A DNA stretch of 64,000 nucleotides from Nematopogon swammerdamellus (taxonomy: Eukaryota; Arthropoda; Insecta; Lepidoptera; Adelidae): positions 11,315,395 to 11,379,394 of the forward strand of contig OX336345.1 of assembly GCA_946902875.1 (NCBI GenBank). The letters run 5' to 3'. A program made the translations under genes and the position numbers. The notes under the pieces were generated by a model that made no database searches, was not told where the DNA came from, and saw only the letters and a program-made list of their open reading frames with translations. The first letter of the stretch is position 1; each line of letters opens with the position of its first letter. Below, one piece after another: positions 9,207 through 18,620 of the stretch.

Positions 9207-12000
9207 TCCATACTAATATTATAAATTCGAAAGTAACTCTGTTGTCTGTCTGTCTGTCTGTCTGTTACCTTTTCACGTCTAAACCGCTGAACAGATTTCG
9301 ATAAAATATTGCATGGAGATTAATTGCATCCTGAGAAAGGACATAGGCTACCTTTTGTCCCAAAAAACAACGCTTAAGGGGTTGAAATAGGGGATGAAAG
9401 TTTGTATGGGGAATCCAGCATTTCTCAAGTTAGAGATATGAAAATTCATATTTAGGCTTTTGGTATGAAATAAAGAGTTACGTGTTTCAGCGTTTTTGCT
9501 AAATCAACCCTTAAATTAAAATAGGGGATGATTTCAAAATTATATTTTAGGATTTTATAAAATTTAGTACGGAGATGAATTGCATCCTGAGGAAGGATAT
9601 AGGCTACCTTTTGTCTCAAAAAACAACCCTTAAGGGGGTGAAATAGGGGATGGAACATTGTATGGGGAATCCAGCATTTCTCAAGTTAGAGATATGAAAA
9701 TTCATATTTAGGCTTTTTGTATGAAATAAAGAGCTAAGTGTTTCAGCGTTTTTGCTAAATCAACCCTTAAATTAAAATGGGGGATGATTTCAAAATTATA
9801 TTTAAGGATTTTATAAAATTTCGTACAGAGATGAATTGCATCCTGAGGAAGGACATAGGCTATCTTTTGTCTCAAAAAACAACCCATAAGGGGGTGAAAT
9901 GGGGGGGGGGGGGGGGGGTGAAAGTTTGTATAGGAGTATCTTTTAAAGGTAGGAACTTGAAAATCATAATTCTAGCTACTCATCATAAATACATAATTGT
10001 TTCAGGGATTTACAATTTAAAGGGGGGGGGGGGGGGGGGGGGTAATTTGGGGTGACAGTGGCCTTGCCCTTAGTTATGTTCTTTCGTTACTTAGTTACTT
10101 ACTTTTTCGAGAACGTTTATCGTCTTCCTGAACGCAGCTCGGCCTTCGACCTCGCACTTAATTACTTACTTTCTTAGAGATGGTTTATTGTATTCCAGAA
10201 AGCAGCTTAGACTGCAGCCTCGCCGTTAGTTACTTACTTTATTTAAAAGGTTTATCGTTTACCTAAACGCAGCTCGGCCTTCGGCCTCGCCCATAGTTAC
10301 TTACTTTAATCGAGAAGGTTTTTCCTCTTCCTGAACGCAGCTCGGCCTTCGGCCTCACCCATAGTTTATACTTACTTTCACCGAGAAGGTTTATAGTCTT
10401 CCTGAAAGCAGCTTGGCCTTCGGCCTCGCCCTCAGTTGCTTACTTTCTTCGAGAAGGTTTATAGTCTTCCTGAACGATGCTCGGCCTTCGGCCTCACCCT
10501 CAGTTACTTACTTTCTTCGAGAATTTTTATCGTCTTCCTGAACGCAGCTCGGCCTTCGGCCTCGCCCTCAGTTGCTTACTTCATTCGAGAAGGTTTATGG
10601 TCTTCCCGAATGTAGCTCGGCCTTCGGCCTCGCCTTTTGTTACTTACTTTCTTGGAGCAGGTTTATAGTCTTCCCGAACGCAGCTCGGCCTTCGGCCTCG
10701 CCTTCAGTAACTAACTGTCTTCGAGAAGGTGTATGGTCTTCCTGAACGCAGCTCGGCCTTCAGCCTCGCCCTCAGTTGCTTACTTTCTTCGAGAAGGTTT
10801 ATGGTCTTCCTGAATGTAGCTCGGCCTTCGGCCTCGCCCTTAATTGATTACTTTCTTGGATAAGGTTAATCGTCTTCCTGAACGCAGCTCGGCCTTCGGC
10901 CTCGCCCTCAGTTAAGTAACTGAGGGATTGTCTTCGAAAAGGTTTATGGTCTTCCTGAACGCAGCTCGGCCTTCGGCCTCGCCCTTAGTTACTTACTTTC
11001 ATCGATAAGGTTTATAGTCTTCCTGAACGCAGCTCGGCCTTCGGCCTCGCCCTTAGTTACTTACTTTCTTCGATAAGGTTTATAGTCTTCCTGAACGCAG
11101 CTCGGCCTTCGGCCTCGCCCTCAGTTACTTACTGTCTTCGAGAAGGTTTATGGTCTTCCTGAACGCAGCTCGGCCTTCGGCCTCGCCCTTAGTTACTTAC
11201 TTTCATCGATAAGGTTTATAGTCTTCCTGAACGCAGCTCGGCCTTCGGCCTCGCCCTTAGTTACTTACTTTCTTCGAGAAGGTTTATAGTCTTCCTGAAC
11301 GCAGCTCGACCTTCGGCCTCGCCCTTAGTTTCTTACTATGTTCGAGAAGGTTTATGGTTTTCCTGAACGCAGCTCGGCCTTTGGCCTCGCCCTTATTTAC
11401 TTACTTTCTTCGAGAAGGTTTATAGTCTTCCTGAACGCAGCTCGGCCTTCGGCCTCGCCCTCGGTTGCTTACTTTCTTCGAGAAGGTTTATGGTCTTCCT
11501 GAATGTAGCTCGGCCTTCGTCCTCGCCCTTAATTACTTACTTTCTTAGATAAGGTTTGTCGTCTTCCTGAACGCAGCTCGGCCTTCGGCCTCTCCCTCAG
11601 TTACTTATTGTCTTCGAGAAGGTTTATGGTCTTCCTGAACGCAGCTCGGCCTTCGGCCTCGCCCTTAATTACTTAATTTCTTAGAGATAGTTTATCGTCT
11701 TCCTGAACGCAGCTCGGCCTTCGGCCTCGCCCTCAGTTACTTACTTTCTTCGAGAAGGTTTATAGTCTTCCTGAACGCAACTCGGCCTTTGGCCTCGCCC
11801 TTTGTTACTTACTTTCTTCGAAAAGGTTTATAGTCTTCCTGAACGCAGCTCGGCCTACGGCCTCGCCCTTTGTTACTTACTTTCTTAGAGATGGTTTATC
11901 GACTTCCTGAACGCAGCTCGGTCTTCGGCCTCGCTCATAGTTACTTACTGTCTTCTTTGAAATACGAATTTCACGCGAGCGGAGCCGCGGGCTCAGCTAG
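9207..12000 (+). mobile_element. Complete non-autonomous Helitron with two internal satellites
   Basis: It starts with TC after an A (TCCATACTAATATTATAAA) and ends with a GC-rich hairpin plus CTAG before a T, exactly the Helitron A^T insertion rule. The interior has three parts. First is a (TCTG)n run near 9243. Next are about three tandem units of 245-270 bp, each containing GCATCCTGAGGAAGGACATA (9325, 9592, 9838). Last are about 27 units of a 68-bp minisatellite (10075-11950) carrying CTCGGCCTTCGGCCTCG. Two long G runs lie at 9901-9918 and 10022-10042. No Rep/helicase gene is present, so it depends on a partner for movement. Confidence 0.7.
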
Positions 12001-12429
12001 TAATTTACATAAAACAAATATCATAATATCAGCCGAGACGACGGAAAACGCGCAGACGGGATGACATTAATACCATGGTCAGAAGGTAAAACTCTCGTCT
12101 GGGATGTGACTTGCGTAGACACCCTGGCTCCATCACACGTCATCAAGTCTTTGAGAGAAGCTGGTTCTGCTTCTGAGGCCGCTGCCCGTCTGAAGATAAA
12201 CAAGTACCAAAGCATTGTCAACCAAAACTATTTGTTTATTCCGCTAGCTTTCGAAACCTACGGCCCGTGGTGCAAGGCTTCAAAATCACTTGTGCATATT
12301 TTAGGTAAACAAAATTGGGGAAACAACCAGCGTTCAAAATTCTTCGCTGTGCAGAGAGGGAATGCTGCGAGCGTTATGGGCACATTCCTGACATGCCGAA
12401 CTCTAGAGGAGCTTTTTTATGTTTATTAG
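12001..12429 (+). pseudogene. 'VETLGPW' mobile-element protein fragment, copy 3 (longest)
   Basis: Open from the Helitron junction through a TAG stop. It begins NISRDDGKRADGMTLIPW, then TLVWDVTCVDTLAPSHVI, LKINKYQSIV, FETYGPWCKASKS, FFAVQRGNAASVMGTF and ELFYVY. This copy keeps the upstream DGKR-DG segment lost in the others. RADG replaces the RPDG I expect in the family. VETLGPW has become FETYGPW, so this is a distinct, older lineage from copies 1 and 2. The 5' half is missing. Confidence 0.6.
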
Positions 12430-13045
12430 GTAGTTCTTATTGTATTTTAATTTAACTTATTTCGTTTAATAATAAATGTTTTACTTAGCGGTACAATAAT
12501 GTACACATTTAAAAAAAAACTCAAGGTAAAAAAAAAATATATAGGTTTTACTCCCTATATGATACAGAACCCCCCCTTAGCGTACTCTGAACTAATTTTG
12601 AAAGACCTTATATATATATACATATAGCCCATGTCACTCCCACAAAATGACGACATATGTTAAAATGCTAAAATAAAGAATATTGTTAATATCCATCAAG
12701 CCGTTTAGGGTACAGAGCGTGAATAGATATGCTCGTACATACGAGTACATACATACATAACATAACACTCGAGAAACACAATCCTCCTACGGCATATTTT
12801 AATTTCATTTCATTCAAGATGTCTTCAAACTTTCACTAAAGTTTGCAATTCTTAGGTACGAGTATTGTTTATTAGCAACAGATATTTTCTTATTATTTTT
12901 TTTTTCATTTTCCTGCTCCTTCGGGACGGACGTATTGTATTCTAAGATCACAGAGTAATGATTATTCTAATGTGAATTTTGCAATGTTTGTTAATAAACG
13001 TAGTGTGGAATTAGGTGGATGCCAGGGACAATGAAATCTCTTTTT
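12430..13045. other. No gene seen
   Basis: AT-rich DNA holding the right arm of the inverted repeat (12556-12605) and short CATA repeats. There is no coding signature. Confidence 0.35.
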
Positions 13046-13172
13046 TGGTTTACGAAAACCAGCATGGGTGGCTGTGCCAATGGACCAGGGGTACCCGAAA
13101 CGGCCTAAAATCCATCTCACCTCGCAAAACCACGCTCAGTATGAAAGCATTCCAGAAGATTTGCGGATTATA
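13046..13172 (-). mobile_element. SINE family B, 3' part
   Basis: Minus-strand copy of a short repeat also at 23268-23412, 60722-60845 and, in part, near 17260-17300. Shared phrases on the sense strand are GAGCGTGGTTTCGCGAGGAG and ATTGGTCTCTCGG, followed by GCCACCCATGCTGG and an A-rich end. Confidence 0.5.
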
Positions 13173-13609
13173 AAAGGTGAAAAATGTGTCCGTAATACTC
13201 GGGGTTTGGATCACTGCCTATATTATATACAAATAATATTATTTATCTAAAATAGATACACTCAACTATGTAGTTATAAGTGTGAATGTTTGAATTATTT
13301 ATTATTGATTTCACCAAACTGATTAAATGCTCGTCTATTTTTTATTTTAATTATGTAGAAATCATTCTTTCAAGTTAGCCTTAATATTTTACTCAAGTAT
13401 CGCTTGTTTTATTTTAAATTTCACATAGATAGAGCGAGTTTGTTTCCCTTGATATTAATATTATGTAGACAGTGATTGCGATACATGGCGAAAGAAGGTC
13501 TGAATCTCTATACCAGGCGGTGACCGACGAGTCAGATAAACAGTTGTCCAGCGTGTGCTGCCTACTTTCCGTGGCCAAATGTATATCAATCTAAGTATTA
13601 GATTTTTGT

Positions 13610-13708
13610 TATGGAAACTGACATGGTTGGCTACATCACCCACTACATTCGTGATGTCAACTCATAACACCTTGGTGAACTAGGTGCCATGTCAGTGCTT
13701 CCCTTTAG
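13610..13708 (-). mobile_element. SINE family A tail (minus strand)
   Basis: Contains the conserved tail phrases of the SINE defined at 21501: GGAAACTGACA...GTTGGCTACATCA, GTGATGTCA and GGTGAACTAGGTGCCATGTCA. It runs straight into the tandem repeat at 13709, whose first bases are the next part of the same SINE. Confidence 0.6.
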
Positions 13709-14446
13709 TCTTGCCGGCTATACTGAACTGAACGGAAAACACGAACTATTTACATAGCCGTTTTAACCGAACTTTTATTCTGTGCGGTGGTATCAACTCG
13801 GTTGGGTTAAAACCATAGAGCATCAAATACCTACCGCGCGCGCCCCCTACTAGAGACGCCCTAAGCGATAATATTTGAAACCCAAAAACTACACGCTGAG
13901 CTGCTAGCGCTTCGTATGTGTGTGTGTGTGCTAGTATCGACACTACACACAAAGTCTTGCCGGCTATACTGAACTGAACGGAAAACACGAACTATTTACA
14001 TAGCCGTTTTAACCGAACTTTTATTCTGTGCGGTGGTGTCAACTCGGTTGGGTTAAACCCATAGAGCATCAAATACCTACCGCGCGCGCCCCCTACTAGA
14101 GACGCCCTAAGCGATAATATTTGAAACCCAAAAACTACACGCTGAGCTGCTAGCGCTTCGTATGTGTGTGTGTGTGCTAGTATCGACACTACACACAAAG
14201 TCTTGCCGGCTATACTGAACTGAACGGAAAACACGAAATATTTACATAGCCGTTTTAACCGAACTTTTATTCTGTGCGGTGGTATCAACTCGGTTGGGTT
14301 AAACCCATAGAGCATCAAATACCTACCGCGCGCGCCCCCTACTAGAGACGCCCTAAGCGATAATATTTGAAACCCAAAAACTACACGCTGAGCTGCTAGC
14401 GCTTCGTATGTGTGTGTGTGTGCTAGTATCGACACTACACACAAAG
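13709..14446. repeat. Three near-identical 246-bp tandem units
   Basis: The phrase TTGCCGGCTATACTGAAC recurs at 13711, 13957 and 14203, a period of exactly 246 bp. Each unit joins a SINE-A segment to a GC-rich part (CGCGCGCGCCCCCTACTAGA) and a short (GT)n run. Because 246 is a multiple of three, minus-strand frames stay open across units (13746-14444); these are artefacts and not genes. Near-identity implies recent duplication or an active tandem state. Confidence 0.8.
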
Positions 14447-14452
14447 AGGAGC

Positions 14453-14475
14453 AAGTTAGGCTTAGGTTAGGTTAG
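14453..14475 (+). repeat. Short interstitial TTAGG-like run
   Basis: AGTTAGGCTTAGGTTAGGTTAGG holds four TTAGG pentamers with one inserted base. TTAGG is the usual insect telomere repeat. The run is too short to exceed chance by much, but it lies exactly at the edge of the 246-bp tandem array. Confidence 0.35.
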
Positions 14476-14567
14476 GCGCCGGCGGTCGGTATTTGATGCT
14501 CTGTGGGTTAAACCCTACAACCTAGTAACACACGTGTTGTTGAAAGATATTATTATGTGGGTTTTTA

Positions 14568-16067
14568 GGGTTCCGTACCTCAAAGGAGGTAAAAACGGAA
14601 CCCTTATAGGATCACTTTGTTGTCCGTCTGTCCGTCTGTCAAGACCTTTTTTCTCAGGAACGGGTAGACGTATCAAGTTGAAATTAATATCAAATACTAA
14701 GGTCTACGAAACCTTTGAGGTGTAGAAAATGCAAGCTTCTAGGTCAACGGAATCACTAGATACGCCCATTTAAGTCACATATTTTGCTACCGGCAAATCA
14801 AATCAAAACCTATAGAGTAATTCCCGTTAACCTAGAATCATGAAATTTGGTAAGAAGCAAGGTCTCACAGCACAAGTAAAGGAAAAAATCTAAAATTGTA
14901 AATTTATAGTTATATGACATTAAAAAAATTGTTTGTTTGTTTTCTATGTCAAGGTCCCTTTTTCTCAGGAACGGATCAAGATAACAAATTGAAATTAATA
15001 CGAAATACTAAGATCTACGATCTCTTTAAGGTGTAGAATACCAAAGCTTCTAAATCAACGCAATCAAAAGATACGGCCATCTATGTAATATTTCATACTC
15101 GCAAACTCACTCAAAACAAATCAAAACCTATAGGGTATTTCCCGTTAACATAATCATAAAATTTGGTAAGAAGCAAGGTCTTACAGCACAAGTAAAGGAA
15201 AAAATCCGAAAATTGTAAAATTGTAGTTATTGACATAAAAAAAAATATTGTTTTGTATGTCAAGGACCCCCTTTCTCAGGAACGGATCAAGATAACAAAT
15301 TGAAATTAATACGAAATACTAAGAGCTACGATCTCTTTACGGTATAGAAAATGCAAGCTTCTAAATCAACGCAATCAAAAGATACGGCCATCTATGTCAG
15401 ATTTCATACTCGCAAACTCACTCCAAACAAATCAAAACCTATGGGGTATTTCCCGTCAACCTAGAATCATAAAATTTGGTAATAAGCAAGGTCTCATAGC
15501 ACACGTAAAGGAAAAAATCCTAAAATTGTAAACTTGTAGTTATGATATTAAAAAAAAATTGATTGTTTTGTGTGTCAAGTCAAGACCCTTTTTCTCAGTA
15601 ACGAGTCAAGATATCAAATTGAAATTAATATGGAATACTAACGTCTGCGATCCCTTCGAGTTATATAAAATGAAAGCTTCTAAATCAATATAATCAAAAC
15701 ATACGGCTATTTATGGCAAATTTTAATACTTGCAAACTCATTCAAATGAAATCAAAACCTATAGGGTACTTACATTGACCTGGAGTAATGAAATTTGGCA
15801 AGAAGCATGGTCTCACATCACAAGTAAAGAAAAAATCCGAAAATTTTAGATATTATGTCGTTATGTCATAGTCTTTATAAGAAATATATTTTTGTATAAC
15901 TTCACGAATGCCGCACAGTCAAACCATTGCTGTAGTGTTTATTTAGGCGTTCGTGATTTTCCAAAACAATTGTTTTTGTACATACCTACATAATACAAAT
16001 ATATTGAGTGATGCTGATGATACGGAACCCTCGGTGCGCGAGCCCAACTCGCACTTGCCGACTTTTT
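14568..16067 (+). repeat. GGTTCCGTA-type dispersed repeat with four ~310-bp tandem units
   Basis: It opens with AGGGTTCCGTACCTCAAAGG and (GTCC)n and closes with CGGAACCCTCGGTGCGCGAG and ACTCGCACTTG. Inside, the phrase TTTCTCAGGAACGG recurs about every 310 bp (14648, 14960, 15270, 15590), each followed by CAAATTGAAATTAATA. Shorter relatives are at 16753-16805, 34141-34550, 40806-41093 and 44283-44520. It carries no coding frame. The family is common in Lepidoptera; its class is unclear to me. Confidence 0.6.
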
Positions 16068-16072
16068 TTTTA

Positions 16073-16424
16073 TGGAAACTGACACGGTTGGACATCATCT
16101 ACAACATCCGTGATGTTAGCCCATAACACCAGGTGAACTAGGTGCCATGTCAGAGCTTCTCTTCGGTCGTGCCGGCTACACTGAACTGGACGGAAAACAG
16201 AAACTACATATTTACATAGCCGTTTCGACCGACGTTTCATTCAGTGCGGTGGTACCACCTAGTAAGGTAAGAAGGGAAGGGACCTACAGTTTTACGTGGA
16301 ATCCGAACCACGGTCAGCCTCCAACGATCAAGCGGTCACCCATCCAAGAACTGAACGGTCCAGCGTTGCTTAACCATCAATAGCGACAGCCGACTGTCTG
16401 CACCACTGAGCTATCGAGGCTGAC
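16073..16424 (-). mobile_element. SINE family A, nearly full length
   Basis: A reverse-strand copy of the element at 21501-21885. It runs from the A-rich tail at 16073 to the tRNA-like head (GAGCTATCGAGGCTGAC on the plus strand) at 16424. The 78-codon open frame in it (16147-16383) is incidental. Confidence 0.75.
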
Positions 16425-16482
16425 AAAATATAGGTACTTGAATGCCCCAAGTGTGGCAATTATATTTAGATCTCTCTAAATA

Positions 16483-16600
16483 TATTGCCAGCCTCGATAG
16501 TTCAGTGGGGCGATCGATCGACCGTTGTCGCGGTCAAAACTCGGATGGATGACCGTTCGACCGTTGACGCTGACAATGGTTCGGATCGAACTGCAGTCGC
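16483..16600 (+). mobile_element. SINE family A head only, truncated
   Basis: GCCTCGATAGTTCAGTGGGG and ACTCGGATGGATGACCG match the head and 5S-like part of SINE A. The body and tail are absent. It lies head to head with the copy ending at 16424. Confidence 0.6.
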
Positions 16601-16752
16601 CGCTCCGCTCGAGGTAAAATAATTGGTCGATTTTTTTCCGACTGCGTTCACTTCCGACCTCACTGCTCGGCTCATATGAACAATGGCGTGATGCTATACA
16701 GCCTGCTATATAACTTGGCGGAGGTATGTCGCATTACATCGAAATGCATAAT

Positions 16753-17080
16753 GAAAAAACCGGTCAAGTGCGAGTCGAACTCGCGTGAAGAGAGTTCCGT
16801 ACCATCCATATTATGTTGTCGACACCCACCTTCTAAGAACGAATCGCTTTTCGATTGAGTCGGAGGGGCGAAAGCACATGCTCCGACCAGCCAATATCAC
16901 CCCCGAGAAGGTAGGTGTCATACGGAGACTTCCCTGGATAGCTGGCTATACTGGACCAGAGGAGAACACAACCCAGGCTGCTATGTGGCCATCTTACATC
17001 CAGTACGGTGGTATCAACCCAGTCGGCTACAATTTGAGCCCGTTCCTGTGTCGTTCGGCGAAAATAACGGTCTTCCGGTG
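16753..17080 (+). mobile_element. GGTTCCGTA fragment followed by SINE family C
   Basis: 16753-16805 holds ACCGGTCAAGTGCGAGTCG, a fragment of the GGTTCCGTA family. 16855-17080 is a short repeat with GCACATGCTCCGACCAGCCA, GAGACTTCCCTGGAT and GTGGCCATCTTACATCCAGT. It recurs at 23975-24225 (-), 43663-43885 (+) and 46183-46352 (-). Open frames here are incidental. Confidence 0.5.
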
Positions 17081-17509
17081 AGTGTGTTCCCAGCTAGGTA
17101 TCTATAACCTGTAGATCTTCAAAAGGCGTGTTAACATCGTGTTAATAGATACTGTATTGTTTGTATTATTATGTAGTACATTTGATTTGATTTGATTTTG
17201 ATGTAATAAATAATTTAGACAACGACCTTTTTGTCCGCCTCATAGCCGGCATGATGGCTCCTCTCTGAGCGTGGTTTCGCGAGGAGTGGTCTTATTGACT
17301 ATGTATGATATTTTGAACTTTTGGACATATCCACCTGTGACGGTAGTCCATAAAACAAATTAATTGACTTATTGCTAGCTCTCAATTCTTCTTACAATGT
17401 ATCGATTGAGGTGCTCGCTTAGCTAAAAACCATCACATTCATACGGCAATGCTTATAATAAATGTACCTACTTTCGATGCACGTACGAGCATGCATATTA
17501 CTGCACTTA

Positions 17510-17657
17510 GGCCCACTTGCACCAACACGAATTTAACTATAAACCAGTTTAACTCGTTAAACTAGCACCCGTTGTATGTGGGAACCGCGTTTGAACCGCG
17601 TTTAAATCCATAACTCGCTATAAACTCGCTCTAAACTCGTGTTGGTGCAAGTGGGCA
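17510..17657. mobile_element. 148-bp MITE with TTA target duplication (PIF/Harbinger-like)
   Basis: Terminal inverted repeats GCCCACTTGCACCAACACGA and complement, flanked on both sides by TTA (17507-17509 and 17658-17660). The interior shows repeated GTTTAACTCG/AACTCG words. There is no coding capacity. The boundaries are clean, with one mismatched terminal base. Confidence 0.75.
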
Positions 17658-17735
17658 TTACGCAGCGAGAGTTCATTTAGTTCAGTAAAGCAGGACTGGG
17701 CCTTGGTATTTTTTGTGATGTTAAAATAACTTAAT

Positions 17736-18620
17736 ACAAGTGAGATATAATGATTTGATAGATATGTTTTTTAATATTTTCTTCTTTTTTTATTATTTTT
17801 TATATAGAAATAGAAAGCAAATGATGGTTTTATGGATACATGGTGAGTGGATGAACGTAAATTAATATGAGTTATGAGATGTGAAAGGTATACTGGTGAT
17901 GTATGTTTAATTTAGTGAATGACGTTGAGGCCTGGTGAATGGTATGAGCCAAGGATCCATATGTATGAAGTTTCATGGGTACGCAACTCTATTTCGGGGA
18001 GGGGAGGTGAGAATGATTTTATGATACGGACGTGGAAGCAGTTGTTAAATGTCAGTTGGTGTGATCTGGCGTGTGCTGGTACAGGTAATGAGGAATAAGC
18101 GAGCGAGTTGACTGTAAAGCGGTGATGATTAAGCCTGATATGAAGGGGGTTGATTGTTTCACCGATGTAGTATGATGGGCAATGTTTGCATTCTAACAGG
18201 TAGACGCAGTTTGATGTTTTGCAAGTGGAGTATGGTTGGGCGTACAGTCGATGATGTGCGTTTGTGAGTTGGATTATGGATGCTGTATTGATGAGTGGAC
18301 ATGTTTTGCATCGAGGATGATTGCAAGGTGAGGTGCCGGATGGTGAGGAGTTTGTGGCTGGTGGAGACTGCGGTTTGGTTTTAGAGAGGATAGAACGCAA
18401 ATTTCTATTTTGTTTGAATGTTATGGGTGGTGTGGTTGGGATTAGGCCTTTTGTATCTGTGTTGTTATTGAGAATCGGAAGATGTTCTTTGATCAATTTT
18501 CTTAACTTATGGGCACCATGAAAGTATGTAGTAATGAATCTTAAAATGTCTTTGAAACATATCTATCAAATCATTATATCTCACTTGACTGAAGACGCCA
18601 CCGACATCGGGGCGAAATAT
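17736..18620 (-). mobile_element. Penelope-like element remnant, endonuclease end
   Basis: Carries the coding remnant at 17912-18496. An inverted pair flanks it: 17736-17770 (CAAGTGAGATATAATGATTT) and its complement at 18554-18588. Immediately after the right arm is CTGAAGA...GGGGCGAAA (18589-18617, plus strand), which fits a hammerhead ribozyme core of the kind reported in Penelope-like elements. The reverse transcriptase part is gone. Confidence 0.6.
17912..18496 (-). pseudogene. Penelope-like GIY-YIG endonuclease C-terminal fragment
   Basis: A 194-codon open frame. Residues 30-60 include NRNLRSILSKTKPQSPP, the link between reverse transcriptase and endonuclease in Penelope-like proteins. 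Next come a Cys-rich finger (CNHPRCKTCPL) and then TCKTSNCVYLLECKHCPSYY, where VYLLEC...YYIGET is the GIY-YIG core and LHIRLNHHR carries the catalytic Arg region. It ends ...SPGLNVIH at a TAA. No polymerase domain precedes it, so it is a 5'-truncated copy. The frame is intact, which suggests fairly recent insertion. Confidence 0.75.

Larger units (their letters stand above)
8823..12605. repeat. Inverted-repeat-bounded element hosting a Helitron insertion
   Basis: About 50 bp at 8823-8873 (including TTAGTTCAGAGTACGCTAAG) recur as a nearly exact inverted copy at 12556-12605. Removing the Helitron at 9207-12000 leaves about 990 bp between the two arms. The coding fragment at 12001-12429 would lie inside that interval. 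This reads as an older element carrying the 'VETLGPW' frame, later split by the Helitron. Confidence 0.5.

Noticed and set aside
9243..9271. CRISPR-like or regularly spaced arrays (also 61260-63450)
   Set aside because: Units are contiguous tandem repeats without unique spacers, in a eukaryotic genome with splice sites.
13746..14444. 80- and 150-codon minus-strand frames
   Set aside because: They repeat every 82 codons because they lie in a 246-bp tandem array; no independent coding evidence.
16483..16600. 5S rRNA gene from the GGATGGGTGACC-like motif (also at 21560 and 45280)
   Set aside because: Only about 50 bp resemble 5S rRNA, and the motif always lies inside SINE A copies.
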